Shown: positions 18,646 through 27,389, counted from the stretch's first letter. The stretch: 64,000 bases of DNA from Sphingobacterium gobiense (GCF_002980575.1 NZ_PVBS01000001.1:1488001-1552000), one strand, 5' to 3'. Made by a program: numbers and translations. The notes: generated by a model not told the origin, from the letters alone.

Positions 18646-19757
18646 GCTGGTTTATTTAATCTTGGCATACTACGCCGATGGACGTTTTTGTATCTGTCTT
18701 TGACTAGAGAATGATACACATCAATATAGTTGTCTGCCATGTGAGCGGCTGTAAAACGTCTTTCAAAAACACGACGTATGTCCATTTTTGACAAATATTT
18801 TAATCGACTTACGGCTTCAATAGCTTCCGTTACAGAATCTACGATAAAACCAGTAACTTGATCTTCCATGATTTCTGGTACAGATCCTCTATTAAATGCA
18901 ATCACAGGTGTCCCACATGCCATAGCCTCGATCATGACTAACCCAAATGGCTCCGGCCAATCTATAGGGAACAGTAAAGCCTTTGCACTACCCAGAAACT
19001 CCGTTTTTTGTTGTTCGCTTATTTCTCCGATATATTCAATTAAAGGATGATCTAAGAGAAATTTCACTTTTTCCTCATAATAGGCAAAATCAGTCTTGTC
19101 AATTTTTGCGGCAATCTTCAGTTTTGTATTCGTTGCTAAGGCAATTTCGACTGCTCTTTCCACACCTTTCTCGGGCGAAATCCGACCTAAGAAAGCCAAG
19201 TATTCACCTCTTCCTTTTCCTTGGTGATGAAGGTTTGTCGGAAGTCCATGATATATGGTTTTGACAAAGTTTCCTTGAGGAATTGGCAGACGCTGATTTT
19301 CAGAAATTGATATTAGGTTTTGATAAGGGAACGTATGATAGATATCCTGTAGCTCAGGGATATCCAGCCGGCCGTGTAAAGTTGTAACAGACGGAATTTC
19401 TAACATGTTACTGAACGGGAAATGAAGGTAATCGGTGTGAAAATGAAGGATATCAAATTCATTGATGCGCGTACTCAACTTTTCCATTTGGATAATATGA
19501 TACGCTAATGGATCATTACAGTGTCGTTTTAACCGCAGCCCCTCATCGACGCAGGCAATCAATTTAGCTGTTGTACTAGAATCTCCTGAAGCAAACAACG
19601 TAACATCATGCCCTTGCCGAACTAATTCTTCTGTCAAATAATGTACAATCCGCTCCGTTCCGCCATATAACTTTGGAGGCAGTGACTCATACAATGGTGC
19701 AACTTGCGCTATCCGCAGGGCTCTCCTTTTAACCGTTTCACTTCTGTATTTATCCAT
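18642..19757 (-). CDS. GT4-family glycosyltransferase
   Basis: About 371 aa with a GT-B fold. The N-terminal PLYESLPPKLYGGTERIVHYL carries the glycine-rich acceptor loop, and the C-terminal domain has LGRISPEKG followed by EPFGLVMIEAMACGTPVIAF, the EX7E nucleotide-sugar motif of family GT4. A GTG at 19760 directly precedes the in-frame ATG 19757, which is preferred. It transfers a sugar from a nucleotide donor, probably with retention. Coupled by an ATGA overlap to the debranching-type enzyme. Such pairs occur in Bacteroidota and cyanobacteria, but the product is not known to me. Confidence 0.9.
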   Translation of the reverse strand: MDKYRSETVKRRALRIAQVAPLYESLPPKLYGGTERIVHYLTEELVRQGHDVTLFASGDSSTTAKLIACVDEGLRLKRHCNDPLAYHIIQMEKLSTRINEFDILHFHTDYLHFPFSNMLEIPSVTTLHGRLDIPELQDIYHTFPYQNLISISENQRLPIPQGNFVKTIYHGLPTNLHHQGKGRGEYLAFLGRISPEKGVERAVEIALATNTKLKIAAKIDKTDFAYYEEKVKFLLDHPLIEYIGEISEQQKTEFLGSAKALLFPIDWPEPFGLVMIEAMACGTPVIAFNRGSVPEIMEDQVTGFIVDSVTEAIEAVSRLKYLSKMDIRRVFERRFTAAHMADNYIDVYHSLVKDRYKNVHRRSMPRLNKPA

Positions 19758-19843
19758 CACTATGGTTATCTTTTCCTTATAAATAACCTAGCAAAACGTA
19801 AATAGTTCAATGAAATTATGACACCGTGTGCGACAATTGAATT

Positions 19844-20350
19844 TTATAAATTCAAATCGCCTTGCTCCCCGGTTTCGATGTTACTTCCCGTAATAGCACG
19901 TGCCGCCACTTTAAAAAAGGTTATCAATTTACTTGATTTCGTATCCCAATAATGAGCCTCATAAGGAACAACCTTAAGTACACGTATACGCGGATCTTCT
20001 TTTCCACGGTCAAACCAGCCTTCAACCATCTTATTCCAATATTTTTCTATCCGGCCTCTATCTTGATTAATTTCGGCCTCGCCGTTAATGCTCAGAAAGC
20101 TATAATTGCGGACGTCCGAATACAGCAAGCTAACTTTAGTCGTGTCCTGTAAGTGTTTGTGTGTCTCACTTTCCGAAGAAAACAGAAACCAAATATTCCC
20201 TTTTTCATCGACTTCCTGCCTGCTCATCGGAATGGCATGAATATAGTCGCTATCTTTTGGATATGTTCCCAACATGCCAATATCAATCTGATCGACGATT
20301 TTCTTTAACTTCTCTATCGCTTCTTGATTATAAAGATTTTCTGTACTCAT
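19844..20350 (-). CDS. Pyridoxamine 5'-phosphate oxidase-like protein (general stress protein 26 type)
   Basis: 168 aa with the split beta-barrel flavin-binding fold: IGMLGTYPKDSDYIHAIPMS at the N-terminus, IWFLFSSESETHKHL, then VSLLYSDVRNYSFLSINGEA and KYWNKMVEGWF, the signature of the general stress protein 26 group. These bind FMN or related flavins; many have no proven enzyme activity. The short C-terminal tail GSNIETGEQGDLNL is hydrophilic. Single-gene unit near catalase and sugar-stress genes. Confidence 0.9.
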   Translation of the reverse strand: MSTENLYNQEAIEKLKKIVDQIDIGMLGTYPKDSDYIHAIPMSRQEVDEKGNIWFLFSSESETHKHLQDTTKVSLLYSDVRNYSFLSINGEAEINQDRGRIEKYWNKMVEGWFDRGKEDPRIRVLKVVPYEAHYWDTKSSKLITFFKVAARAITGSNIETGEQGDLNL

Positions 20351-20411
20351 AGTTGTGCTATTTAGTATACTATCTATAGAACAATGAAAAGTCTCTTTTG
20401 TTAAGTCTTTT

Positions 20412-21572
20412 TCACTTTATATTATCCGCAACCCACACTCCAGAGCTAAAACAAGCTTGTAATAAATAGCCTCCAGTGGGCGCCTCCCAGTCGAGCATTT
20501 CACCGACGCAAAAAACATTGGGGTACTTTTTCAGTGCTAGGGAACTAGACAGTTCGCCAAAAGAAACTCCTCCAGCGGTAGAAATGACCTCGTCAATAGG
20601 TCTAAAAGAAGTAACTTCAATAGGGAATTTTTTTATTGCAAAAGCTAATTTGGTAGGATTGGTATACGTTTTTTTATCCAAAAATTTCAGTAATTGTACA
20701 GCTGTTTGCGAGAATTTTAATTTCTCTTTGAGAACGGACACAACGTTCCCTTTATTTTCCAATTCCTTTTCGATGGACGCCATCGAGTGAGTAGGTTTTA
20801 AATCTAAAAACAGATGATTCGGAAAAGGATGCTGGCGCAGGAAACGATTTAGATAATATACGGGGGCTCCCTCGATACCGTATGATGTAAATACAATTTC
20901 ACCCGACTTCTTGTGTTCCGAAAATTTTAACTGAATATTTTTTAGTACCTGGCCGGCAAGCGAAGAAAATTCATCTTTCGTGTTCATACCCGAATTAGCT
21001 GGTTCCAGTGTATTAATTTGAATGCCTTTTGCATTAAGAATATCTACCCACTTCGCATCTGAACCTGTTTTAGACCAAGATCCGCCGCCTAGTCCCAAAA
21101 TTAGTTTATGATACGGGACTCGTATAAACTCTCCTTGATGAATGAAGGTAGCAACCTTCTCGTCAAAATCGACCATTTGATAGCCATAGTGTATTTTTAC
21201 ACCATCATATACTAATTTAGCGAGTATAGCTTGTAATACCTGTATGGGTTTTATTCCCTTTGCCGGAAATACCTTGCCGGAACTGCCGATAAACGTCGGG
21301 ATTCGCAGTTTGCCAAGCCATTCCACAGTAGCCCTATTATCGAAATGTTTAATAATACGGCGGATTTCGATTTTATCATAATTCTGAATAAACGAATCGA
21401 TATCTTCACTATGCGTAAGGTTAAACCCACCGTGGCCGGCCACTAAAAATTTACGTGCAGCGGCTTTATTCTGCTCGTAGATGTGCACTTCAAACCCCTT
21501 TACTGCCAATTGTTGCGCGGCTATCAGCCCTGCCGGTCCCGCTCCAACAATAACAATAGGTGATTTTGACAT
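20412..21572 (-). CDS. BaiN/RdsA-type flavoprotein (TIGR03862-like NAD(P)/FAD oxidoreductase)
   Basis: 386 aa. N-terminal FAD motif VIVGAGPAGLIAAQQLA, then RKFLVAGHGGFNLTHSE, the hallmark of HI0933/BaiN-like flavoproteins, LGLGGGSWSKTGSDAKW in the middle and GEMLDWEAPTGGYLLQACFSSG at the C-terminus. Substrates are unknown for most members; one relative (BaiN) acts on bile-acid intermediates, which should not be assumed here. A TATTTTTG -7 element ends only 4 bases before the ATG, suggesting a leaderless or near-leaderless mRNA. Confidence 0.9.
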   Translation of the reverse strand: MSKSPIVIVGAGPAGLIAAQQLAVKGFEVHIYEQNKAAARKFLVAGHGGFNLTHSEDIDSFIQNYDKIEIRRIIKHFDNRATVEWLGKLRIPTFIGSSGKVFPAKGIKPIQVLQAILAKLVYDGVKIHYGYQMVDFDEKVATFIHQGEFIRVPYHKLILGLGGGSWSKTGSDAKWVDILNAKGIQINTLEPANSGMNTKDEFSSLAGQVLKNIQLKFSEHKKSGEIVFTSYGIEGAPVYYLNRFLRQHPFPNHLFLDLKPTHSMASIEKELENKGNVVSVLKEKLKFSQTAVQLLKFLDKKTYTNPTKLAFAIKKFPIEVTSFRPIDEVISTAGGVSFGELSSSLALKKYPNVFCVGEMLDWEAPTGGYLLQACFSSGVWVADNIK

Positions 21573-21576
21573 GCCG

Positions 21577-21584
21577 CAAAAATA
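21577..21584 (-). promoter_or_regulatory. -7 element abutting the BaiN-type start codon
   Basis: On the minus strand TATTTTTG is followed by CGGC and then the ATG at 21572. With transcription normally starting a few bases after the -7 element, little or no 5' UTR would remain. No good -33 element is visible. Confidence 0.4.
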
Positions 21585-21611
21585 CGCAAATCTCTCTTAA
21601 CCGGATAGCTA

Positions 21612-23345
21612 TTACTCCCTTTCTTGCAGTTTCCGTTTACTGCTTTCGCTCAAACCTACCGTTTGTTGCAAACCTTCCTGAAGACTCTTCCAAATGGTTT
21701 TAAAGTGAGAATATTCGGGAACACGCTCATAATCTATCTCTCCTATGTGATACACTTCATTTGCATCCGGATTGCTATCATTGATTAAAAGCTGGTTGAT
21801 TAAAAACGTGAGGATACCGCGCTTTCCTCTTTTATTGCTTTCCGCACCGGGAGGATATAAAAGATTCACTTTAAGTTGCTCATAATCAAAATAGAGTTTA
21901 CCCCAATTTCTGTAGTCATTTCCCTGCATGTCAAAACGTATGCGACGCACGTTCCCGGAAGCAAACTGGAGATTAAGCAACGGCGTAATTATACGGTTGA
22001 AAGCTGATACTTCCATACTTCCTAATGTTCCAGCATAAGAGTGACGACCATTTTTGCTCAGCATATCGAAGCCAAATACGGCATGCAATCTTCCTGATCC
22101 CATTAGGTTTGCTTGCAAATCTGCTCGCATGAATTTATCCTTTTCCAGTTGACTTGTATCGTTAGCGACATTGGTAATATGACCATGTGCCTGTTGAAAA
22201 GTAATCACGCCTTCACGATGGTACTTCCCGCTCAGCTCGTGATAGGAAACATCTACGTTTTCTACAAAAACTGTATCAAAGTAAAGAGGCAGATTAACGG
22301 CCATTATTTTTTGATGCGGAGCCTCTCCTATCTTATTTACGTTATCTTTTTGAAAGCGCTTATCTTTGTGAAATGAGGCTATACCTCCGTCCACATGTAC
22401 GTATATAGAGGAGATCCGTTGCCTATCAAACATGTCTCGGAACCGGATCTTTTCCATTCGAATAGTATCAAAGTTTAGAAAAATCAAAGCTTTATTCTCC
22501 TTATCATTTCGGAAATAATCTACTTTGCTGATCTTCGGTGACAAGTCGATTTTCGTCAATAACAGTTGATCCTCCCTACTGTCCATCATCAAACGATCAA
22601 AACTTATCCTATAAGGGCTGGTCGGAATCTCGTATTCAAATTTTGGAATATCTATCTGTAAGGCTTTGAAATAATATAGACGTGCGGAATCCTGTGCTGC
22701 GTTTTCATCTACCAGGATATCATAAAACCGGAATTGTGTACTGTCGACTTTTATCACGTTCGTGTTACCGCTTTCTGTCTTTGAATACACGATATTAAAA
22801 CGGTCTAGACTCAGTTTGTCTACCTGTATCGATTTGAAGGTATCTTTAATGCGATCATACAACGAAGTGGCGCTATCACGCTTAACTGCATCGTTATAAG
22901 CATGGGATTCATTCAGCACGAGCAAGTCCGCTCCGCTCAATGTAACATGTTTGATAAATAACTTTTTGCGTATCAAAACAGACCAGAGGTTCACGCCTTT
23001 CACTTCTAAGGATTCTAATTTAACATGGAAACGGCTGTCTGACGCGGTCTTTGACGCAATCTGTTCACGGTAAACTGTGGAATCAGAAACGAGTTCCGCA
23101 TTTTTCAAACGGACAGTACCTGTTAGGATATGCAGTTCCATATCGTCATAAGTCAACGTGTACAGCCCCTTGCTCCTTTGTTGGACAACTCCTTCCAGTT
23201 TGGCTTTGATTTTGGGCTTCCAATTACGTACGTAGTATGCACCTAGCGACAATGCTACTATAAGCACTAATAACAGAATCCCTCCTACCCACATCCATGT
23301 ACGGGGTATTGAACGTATATTATTCATCATCCCGCTTAGCCTCAT
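21612..23345 (-). CDS. AsmA/DUF748-like envelope protein
   Basis: 577 aa. One N-terminal membrane helix (about residues 18-38, MWVGGILLLVLIVALSLGAYY) is followed by a long beta-rich periplasmic region. Segments such as YDDMELHILTGTVRLKNAEL, KGVNLWSVL and ISSIYVHVDGGIASF resemble the repeating beta-groove of AsmA/DUF748 proteins, which bridge the periplasm and are linked to lipid transport. The assignment is by overall pattern, not a decisive motif. The start ATG (23345) overlaps the TGA of a 32-residue membrane ORF (ATGA); ATGs at 23330 and 23327 are alternatives. Confidence 0.7.
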   Translation of the reverse strand: MRLSGMMNNIRSIPRTWMWVGGILLLVLIVALSLGAYYVRNWKPKIKAKLEGVVQQRSKGLYTLTYDDMELHILTGTVRLKNAELVSDSTVYREQIASKTASDSRFHVKLESLEVKGVNLWSVLIRKKLFIKHVTLSGADLLVLNESHAYNDAVKRDSATSLYDRIKDTFKSIQVDKLSLDRFNIVYSKTESGNTNVIKVDSTQFRFYDILVDENAAQDSARLYYFKALQIDIPKFEYEIPTSPYRISFDRLMMDSREDQLLLTKIDLSPKISKVDYFRNDKENKALIFLNFDTIRMEKIRFRDMFDRQRISSIYVHVDGGIASFHKDKRFQKDNVNKIGEAPHQKIMAVNLPLYFDTVFVENVDVSYHELSGKYHREGVITFQQAHGHITNVANDTSQLEKDKFMRADLQANLMGSGRLHAVFGFDMLSKNGRHSYAGTLGSMEVSAFNRIITPLLNLQFASGNVRRIRFDMQGNDYRNWGKLYFDYEQLKVNLLYPPGAESNKRGKRGILTFLINQLLINDSNPDANEVYHIGEIDYERVPEYSHFKTIWKSLQEGLQQTVGLSESSKRKLQERE

Positions 23346-23440
23346 CTGGGTTTACGCGTTTCTTTCCTTTTTTGGCTCCTGATCACGAAGAAAATTCCAA
23401 GTGCGATAAACAGGACCGCAAATATAATCGGCAACACCAT
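23342..23440 (-). CDS. Small membrane protein (32 aa)
   Basis: A short ORF encoding one hydrophobic helix (LPIIFAVLFIALGIFFVI) followed by a strongly basic tail (RSQKRKETRKPR). Its TGA overlaps the ATG of the AsmA-like gene (ATGA), the arrangement expected for translational coupling. Membrane-helix plus basic-tail content makes chance less likely, but no family is recognised. It could be a partner peptide of the AsmA-like protein or a leader ORF that sets its translation. Confidence 0.5.
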   Translation of the reverse strand: MVLPIIFAVLFIALGIFFVIRSQKRKETRKPR

Positions 23441-23578
23441 AGTCTTAATCTATTTTTAAATAAACATATTGAATCACAAAAAGGTTTAGATTATTCGATT
23501 TTACATAGAAACCCACTTCTAAACCTTTTCTTCTTTTTATTGTTAATTATAGGTGATAGAAAACTAAACTCAATCCCT

Positions 23579-24691
23579 ATGCGTACACGAAGAGAATTTC
23601 TTCAGAAGATTACCTATTCAGCCATGGCGTTGCCTTTACTCCCTTCCTGGCAATTTGGCTCATTCGGTGTTGACAACGAACCCTATGACGGTCCGGTTTT
23701 ACGAGTGGCTATCATGGGGCTTGGTGGATATGGAACACGCGTAGCAGAAGCTATGAAAGCGTGTAAGAAAGCTAAATTGGTGGGCGTAATCAGCGGTACG
23801 CCTGCCAAGATCAAGGAATGGCAATCAAAATACCAAATTCCAGAGAAAAACTGCTACAACTATGAAAATTTTGACGACCTAAAGGACAACCCCGACATCG
23901 ATGCCGTGTATGTAATTACTCCCAACGCTTTGCATCACGATCAAGTTATAAGAGCCGCAAAAGCGGGGAAACACGTAATCTGCGAAAAGCCAATGGGTCT
24001 GAATGCCAAAGAAGGCGAAGAAATGGTTCGGGCATGCAAGGAGGCAAAGGTCAAGTTATTGGTTGGGTATCGTCTGCATTTTGAGCCGAAAACGCTCGAA
24101 ATTGTCCGCATGAGACGAAACGGTGATTTCGGAAAAATCCTTTTTTTTCAAGGACAATGCGGTTTTAGGATAGGTGATCCTAACCAATGGAGATTGGATA
24201 GAGCCTTGGCTGGTGGTGGTTCCTTAATGGATATTGGCATTTATGCTGTCAACGGTGCTCGCTACATGGTCGGGGAAGAACCCATATGGGTAACCGCACA
24301 GGAAATGAAGACAGATCCGGTAAAATTTAAAGAGGGTGTAGATGAAACGATATTATTTCAGTTTGGTTTTCCAAGCGGTGCTGTATCTTCCTGCCTGTCT
24401 ACCTACAATATGAATAACCTCGATCGATTTTTCTTAAACGGGGAAAAGGGGTTTGCCGAGATGCAACCTTCCACCGGTTACGGACCTATAGCGGGAAGGA
24501 CGCATAAGGGTAAGCTCACACAACAGCATGTTACCCATCAAACATTACAAATGGAGGAAATGGCGTCTATTATTTTAGAAGACAAAGAGTCTATTATACC
24601 CGTTGATGGCGAGGAAGGCTTAAGAGATTTAAAAATAATAGACGCTATCTATAAATCTTGTCAGACTGGCGAGAGAGTCGAATTAGTATAA
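23579..24691 (+). CDS. Tat-exported Gfo/Idh/MocA family oxidoreductase
   Basis: About 370 aa. The N-terminus MRTRREFLQK is a twin-arginine signal, so the folded, cofactor-loaded enzyme would be exported, as for glucose-fructose oxidoreductase. The Rossmann motif GLGGYGTRVAEAM is followed by the conserved EKPMGLNAKEGEEM, and SLMDIGIYAVNGARYMVGEEP is typical of this subgroup. A tightly bound NADP is expected in exported members. ATG 23579 is chosen because it begins the Tat signal; the frame is open upstream to 23297 but that region overlaps the divergent gene. Confidence 0.9.
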   Translation: MRTRREFLQKITYSAMALPLLPSWQFGSFGVDNEPYDGPVLRVAIMGLGGYGTRVAEAMKACKKAKLVGVISGTPAKIKEWQSKYQIPEKNCYNYENFDDLKDNPDIDAVYVITPNALHHDQVIRAAKAGKHVICEKPMGLNAKEGEEMVRACKEAKVKLLVGYRLHFEPKTLEIVRMRRNGDFGKILFFQGQCGFRIGDPNQWRLDRALAGGGSLMDIGIYAVNGARYMVGEEPIWVTAQEMKTDPVKFKEGVDETILFQFGFPSGAVSSCLSTYNMNNLDRFFLNGEKGFAEMQPSTGYGPIAGRTHKGKLTQQHVTHQTLQMEEMASIILEDKESIIPVDGEEGLRDLKIIDAIYKSCQTGERVELV

Positions 24692-24702
24692 ACGCCCGTC
24701 CA

Positions 24703-24721
24703 CCCCGCGATTTCCGCGGGG
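24703..24721 (+). terminator. GC-rich hairpin after the Tat oxidoreductase gene
   Basis: CCCCGCG (24703-24709) and CGCGGGG (24715-24721) form a perfect 7-bp stem with an ATTTC loop 11 bp after the stop codon. The following CTTCT is only a weak T run. Confidence 0.55.
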
Positions 24722-25103
24722 CTTCTGAGCGATCACTCGATTACTAAACAACAAAATGAAACAAACTTATGTCCGCTAGAAAAAGCGAACGGAATATTTT
24801 TTAACCTAGAGGCGGATTCATATTATACCCCTGATGATTTCTTTGCTTATAACATAGATTGCTTACTTGGAATAAACAACGATAAACATACGAACAAATT
24901 ATGATTTTTCCAAAAAAATCATAATTTGTTTAACACAAAAATTAAAAACAACGATTATTATTAATGAAAAACAAATTAAATTGATAGATCAACGAGCGGG
25001 TATGGTATGCCTATGGTGAAAAAAGTCTTTAAAAAGATACATCTTAAAATTTGTTTGATCCGAATTATTACGCTATTTTTAGCCAAAATGAATAATTAAG
25101 ATA
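24722..25103 (+). other. Long leader/intergenic region before the RhlE-type helicase gene
   Basis: About 380 bp with no credible gene. It is very AT-rich near the helicase and contains a perfect 17-bp inverted repeat (24893-24930). Just before the helicase start there is a three-codon ATG-AAT-AAT-TAA mini-ORF (25088-25099). Cold-shock-type DEAD-box genes often have long structured leaders, so part of this may be 5' UTR; no promoter could be assigned with confidence. Confidence 0.4.
24893..24930. repeat. Perfect 17-bp inverted repeat with 4-base loop
   Basis: AACAAATTATGATTTTT (24893-24909) and its exact complement AAAAATCATAATTTGTT (24914-24930) flank a CCAA loop. As RNA this is a stable AT-rich hairpin about 170 nt before the helicase start. 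It could be a terminator, a leader element that melts with temperature, or an operator. Confidence 0.8.
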
Positions 25104-26324
25104 TTGAAATTTATTGAATTTGGTTTCTCTCCCACATTAGAGGAGGGCCTTGATAGTATGGGGTTTGAAGAAGCTACACCCATTCAAGAACAAACAATTC
25201 CGGTTATTTTAAACGGAAAGGATATTATCGCTTGTGCACAAACAGGTACAGGTAAAACAGCTTCTTATCTCTTGCCTCTATTGAACAAAATAGCTGAGAA
25301 TCCTCGAGAACAGATTAATAGCCTTATCCTCGTTCCTACCCGAGAACTCGCCGTACAAATCGACCAACAGATTATGGGGTTTGGGTATTTTACCGGAGCC
25401 ACTTCTATATGTGTATATGGTGGCGGAGATGGTGCGGGTTACGAACAGCAAAGAAGAGCTATTCAAGAGGGAGTAAACATCATTGTTGCAACTCCGGGTA
25501 GGCTTATCGCCCACATGGGATCGGGGAAGGTAGATTACAGCCATTTGGAACACCTCGTGCTAGACGAAGCAGATCGTATGCTGGATATGGGATTTCATGA
25601 TGATATCATGCGCATTATTAGTGCGTTGCCCAAAAAGAGACAAAGTCTATTATTTTCGGCAACAATGCCTCCAAAAATCCGAACGCTGGCAAAGAAGATA
25701 CTTCACCAGCCCCTAGAAATTAACGTGGCTATTTCTAAACCCTCTGAAGGAATCGACCAACAAGCATATTTGGTATATGATGAGCATAAAATGGAGCTTA
25801 TCAAACATATCTTAGATAATCCTGCTTATGAGAGTGTCATTATTTTTGCTTCCAAAAAAGACATCGTTAAAAGGTTAAACAAAGAATTGGTTAAAAAGGG
25901 AATTGTCGCAGAAGGTTTCCACTCGGATCTGGAACAAGTACAACGGGAAGATATCATGCAACGATTTAAGGCAAGAAGAATAAGGGTACTGGTGGGTACG
26001 GATGTTATTTCCCGAGGTATCGATATTGTTGGGATTAGCTTGGTCGTGAATTACGACGTACCTCCTGATCCGGAAGATTATGTACACCGGATTGGGCGCA
26101 CGGCACGAGCAGCCACCACGGGTACCGCCATTACATTCATCAACGAAAAGGATCAAAATCGATTTGCCCGTATCGAGCAATTGATAGAAAGGGAGATACC
26201 GAAAACACCATTGCCTTCTGGTTTTGCAGAAGGTCCTTCATACGAACCACGTAAGGGAACCAAAAAGAAAAATAACAATCGGAAAAAGCCTTTTCGGAAA
26301 TTTCCTAAACGCAAAACGGAATAA
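25104..26324 (+). CDS. DEAD-box RNA helicase, RhlE/CshA type, with TTG start
   Basis: 406 aa with all standard motifs: Q motif ATPIQEQTIP, Walker A AQTGTGKT, PTRELA, TPGR, DEAD, SAT, and HRIGR in motif VI, then a basic tail rich in Lys, Arg and Asn. It unwinds short RNA duplexes in RNA decay, ribosome assembly or cold adaptation. The start is unusual: the frame is closed by a TGA at 25089-25091 and offers no ATG before the conserved FIEFGFSP, so TTG 25104 (or an even rarer ATT/ATA codon) must initiate. Its stop codon lies in a hairpin shared with the convergent doxX-like gene. Confidence 0.93.
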   Translation: MKFIEFGFSPTLEEGLDSMGFEEATPIQEQTIPVILNGKDIIACAQTGTGKTASYLLPLLNKIAENPREQINSLILVPTRELAVQIDQQIMGFGYFTGATSICVYGGGDGAGYEQQRRAIQEGVNIIVATPGRLIAHMGSGKVDYSHLEHLVLDEADRMLDMGFHDDIMRIISALPKKRQSLLFSATMPPKIRTLAKKILHQPLEINVAISKPSEGIDQQAYLVYDEHKMELIKHILDNPAYESVIIFASKKDIVKRLNKELVKKGIVAEGFHSDLEQVQREDIMQRFKARRIRVLVGTDVISRGIDIVGISLVVNYDVPPDPEDYVHRIGRTARAATTGTAITFINEKDQNRFARIEQLIEREIPKTPLPSGFAEGPSYEPRKGTKKKNNNRKKPFRKFPKRKTE

Positions 26325-26333
26325 TCCGTTTTG
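26312..26333. terminator. Hairpin spanning the helicase stop codon
   Basis: CAAAACGGA (26312-26320) and TCCGTTTTG (26325-26333) pair perfectly around an ATAA loop that contains part of the TAA stop (26322-26324). It lies between convergent genes. Confidence 0.6.
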
Positions 26334-26342
26334 CTTCTACCT

Positions 26343-26762
26343 TTACCTTCTACGCTTGAAAATCAGGTAGTCCAAACTGAATTTGCCCGGGCCCAATGTT
26401 AAAATCGAGAGATAACCGATAAAAAAAGCAGTGGCTAATTCATACTCCCCAAATAATTCCCAGTTATGGATAGATAAAGCTATCAGCATAGTCGCCAGTA
26501 AAGGGATTGTGGCCAAGCGGGTGAACAAACCTAGAATCAATAGTACCGAACAGAAAAACTCTGCGAATACGGCTAGGCCCAATGACACCGAACTGCCTAA
26601 ACCCAATATATCAACAAATCCGTCTTTACGTTCATTAAACTCAACTAGCTTAGCATAGCCGTGGTAAGGAATCATCAAAATACCAAAACCTACCCGCAGG
26701 ATAAACGCCGCAAAATTGCTAGATTTTGTTCCTTTCTGGACGGTTAGAAAAAATTTCTTCAT
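26343..26762 (-). CDS. DoxX family membrane protein
   Basis: 139 aa with about four membrane helices: FAAFILRVGFGILMIPYHGYAK at the N-terminus, a segment around SLGLAVFAEFFCSVLLILGLFT, ATIPLLATMLIALSIH, and a last helix ending LSILTLGPGKFSLDYL. This is the DoxX layout. Family members associate with thiosulfate/quinone chemistry or oxidative-stress complexes in some bacteria, but most are uncharacterised. It lies next to dps in the same direction, separated by a terminator-like inverted repeat. Confidence 0.88.
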   Translation of the reverse strand: MKKFFLTVQKGTKSSNFAAFILRVGFGILMIPYHGYAKLVEFNERKDGFVDILGLGSSVSLGLAVFAEFFCSVLLILGLFTRLATIPLLATMLIALSIHNWELFGEYELATAFFIGYLSILTLGPGKFSLDYLIFKRRR

Positions 26763-26795
26763 ATAACAGGATTATGTCATGGTAAATATAACAAA

Positions 26796-26844
26796 AATAG
26801 AGACGCAATAATACTCTTCATAGTAAATCGTTTGCGTCTCTATT
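26796..26844 (-). terminator. 13-bp inverted repeat downstream of dps
   Basis: AATAGAGACGCAA (26796-26808) and TTGCGTCTCTATT (26832-26844) are exact complements separated by 23 bp. Read on the minus strand the stem is followed by a T run (TTTTTG), as in an intrinsic terminator for dps, although the loop is long. The TATTTTTG formed there also fits a -7 element for the doxX-like gene, 29 bp from its start. Confidence 0.55.
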
Positions 26845-26861
26845 AACGACAGTAGATCACA

Positions 26862-27389
26862 TTAACGCAGGTGTGCACGTAGCATCCATGCGGTTTTTTC
26901 GTGTGCTTCCATAATACCAACCAAAAAATCTTCCGTTCCGGCATCGTTATGCTTTTCACCAACCTTGTCTATCTGCTCACGAATGGATACGATAATAGCT
27001 TCATAATCTGATAATAGTTCTTTTATAAGCCCTTGACTATCGTTTTTCTTATAACGTCTCTCTGTCAACTGGGTCAGTTCGAGAAATTCTTTCATGGTAC
27101 CCACCGCATAATGACCAATCGAACGAACACGTTCTGCAATTTCATCAATGGTTTCCGCCAATTCGCCATACAGACCTTCAAAAAACAAATGCTGGGAATG
27201 AAAATCAGGTCCTTCCACATTCCAATGGGCATTCCGGATTTTCACATACAACACATGTTCGTCGGCCAATAACTTATTCAAAATGGCCGCAACAGCATTT
27301 GAGTCTTTTTCTTTAATACCTATGCTAGCCGAGGTCGCTAAAGCTTTTTCAAGCACAGTTGTGTCTGTTTCTTCCATATCCGTTTTCAT
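26862..27389 (-). CDS. dps: Dps family ferritin-like protein
   Basis: 175 aa four-helix protein. The ferroxidase-site block NAHWNVEGPDFHSQHLFFEGLYGELAETIDEIAER is split here into its key parts: the AHWN histidine, the DFH residues and the DEIAER acidic residues, all at Dps positions. Dps assembles into 12-mers, oxidises iron with peroxide and protects DNA. The N-terminal 30 residues are charged. ATG 27389 is used; ATG 27377 (MEETDTT) is an alternative. Divergent from the RluA-family gene. Confidence 0.94.
   Translation of the reverse strand: MKTDMEETDTTVLEKALATSASIGIKEKDSNAVAAILNKLLADEHVLYVKIRNAHWNVEGPDFHSQHLFFEGLYGELAETIDEIAERVRSIGHYAVGTMKEFLELTQLTERRYKKNDSQGLIKELLSDYEAIIVSIREQIDKVGEKHNDAGTEDFLVGIMEAHEKTAWMLRAHLR

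Noticed and set aside
23297..23578. Long N-terminal extension of the Tat oxidoreductase
   Set aside because: It would overlap the divergent AsmA-like gene start and bury the Tat signal, which must be N-terminal.
24703..24930. Riboswitch in the helicase leader
   Set aside because: The hairpins are simple and no conserved riboswitch core was recognised; kept only as a leader with an inverted repeat.
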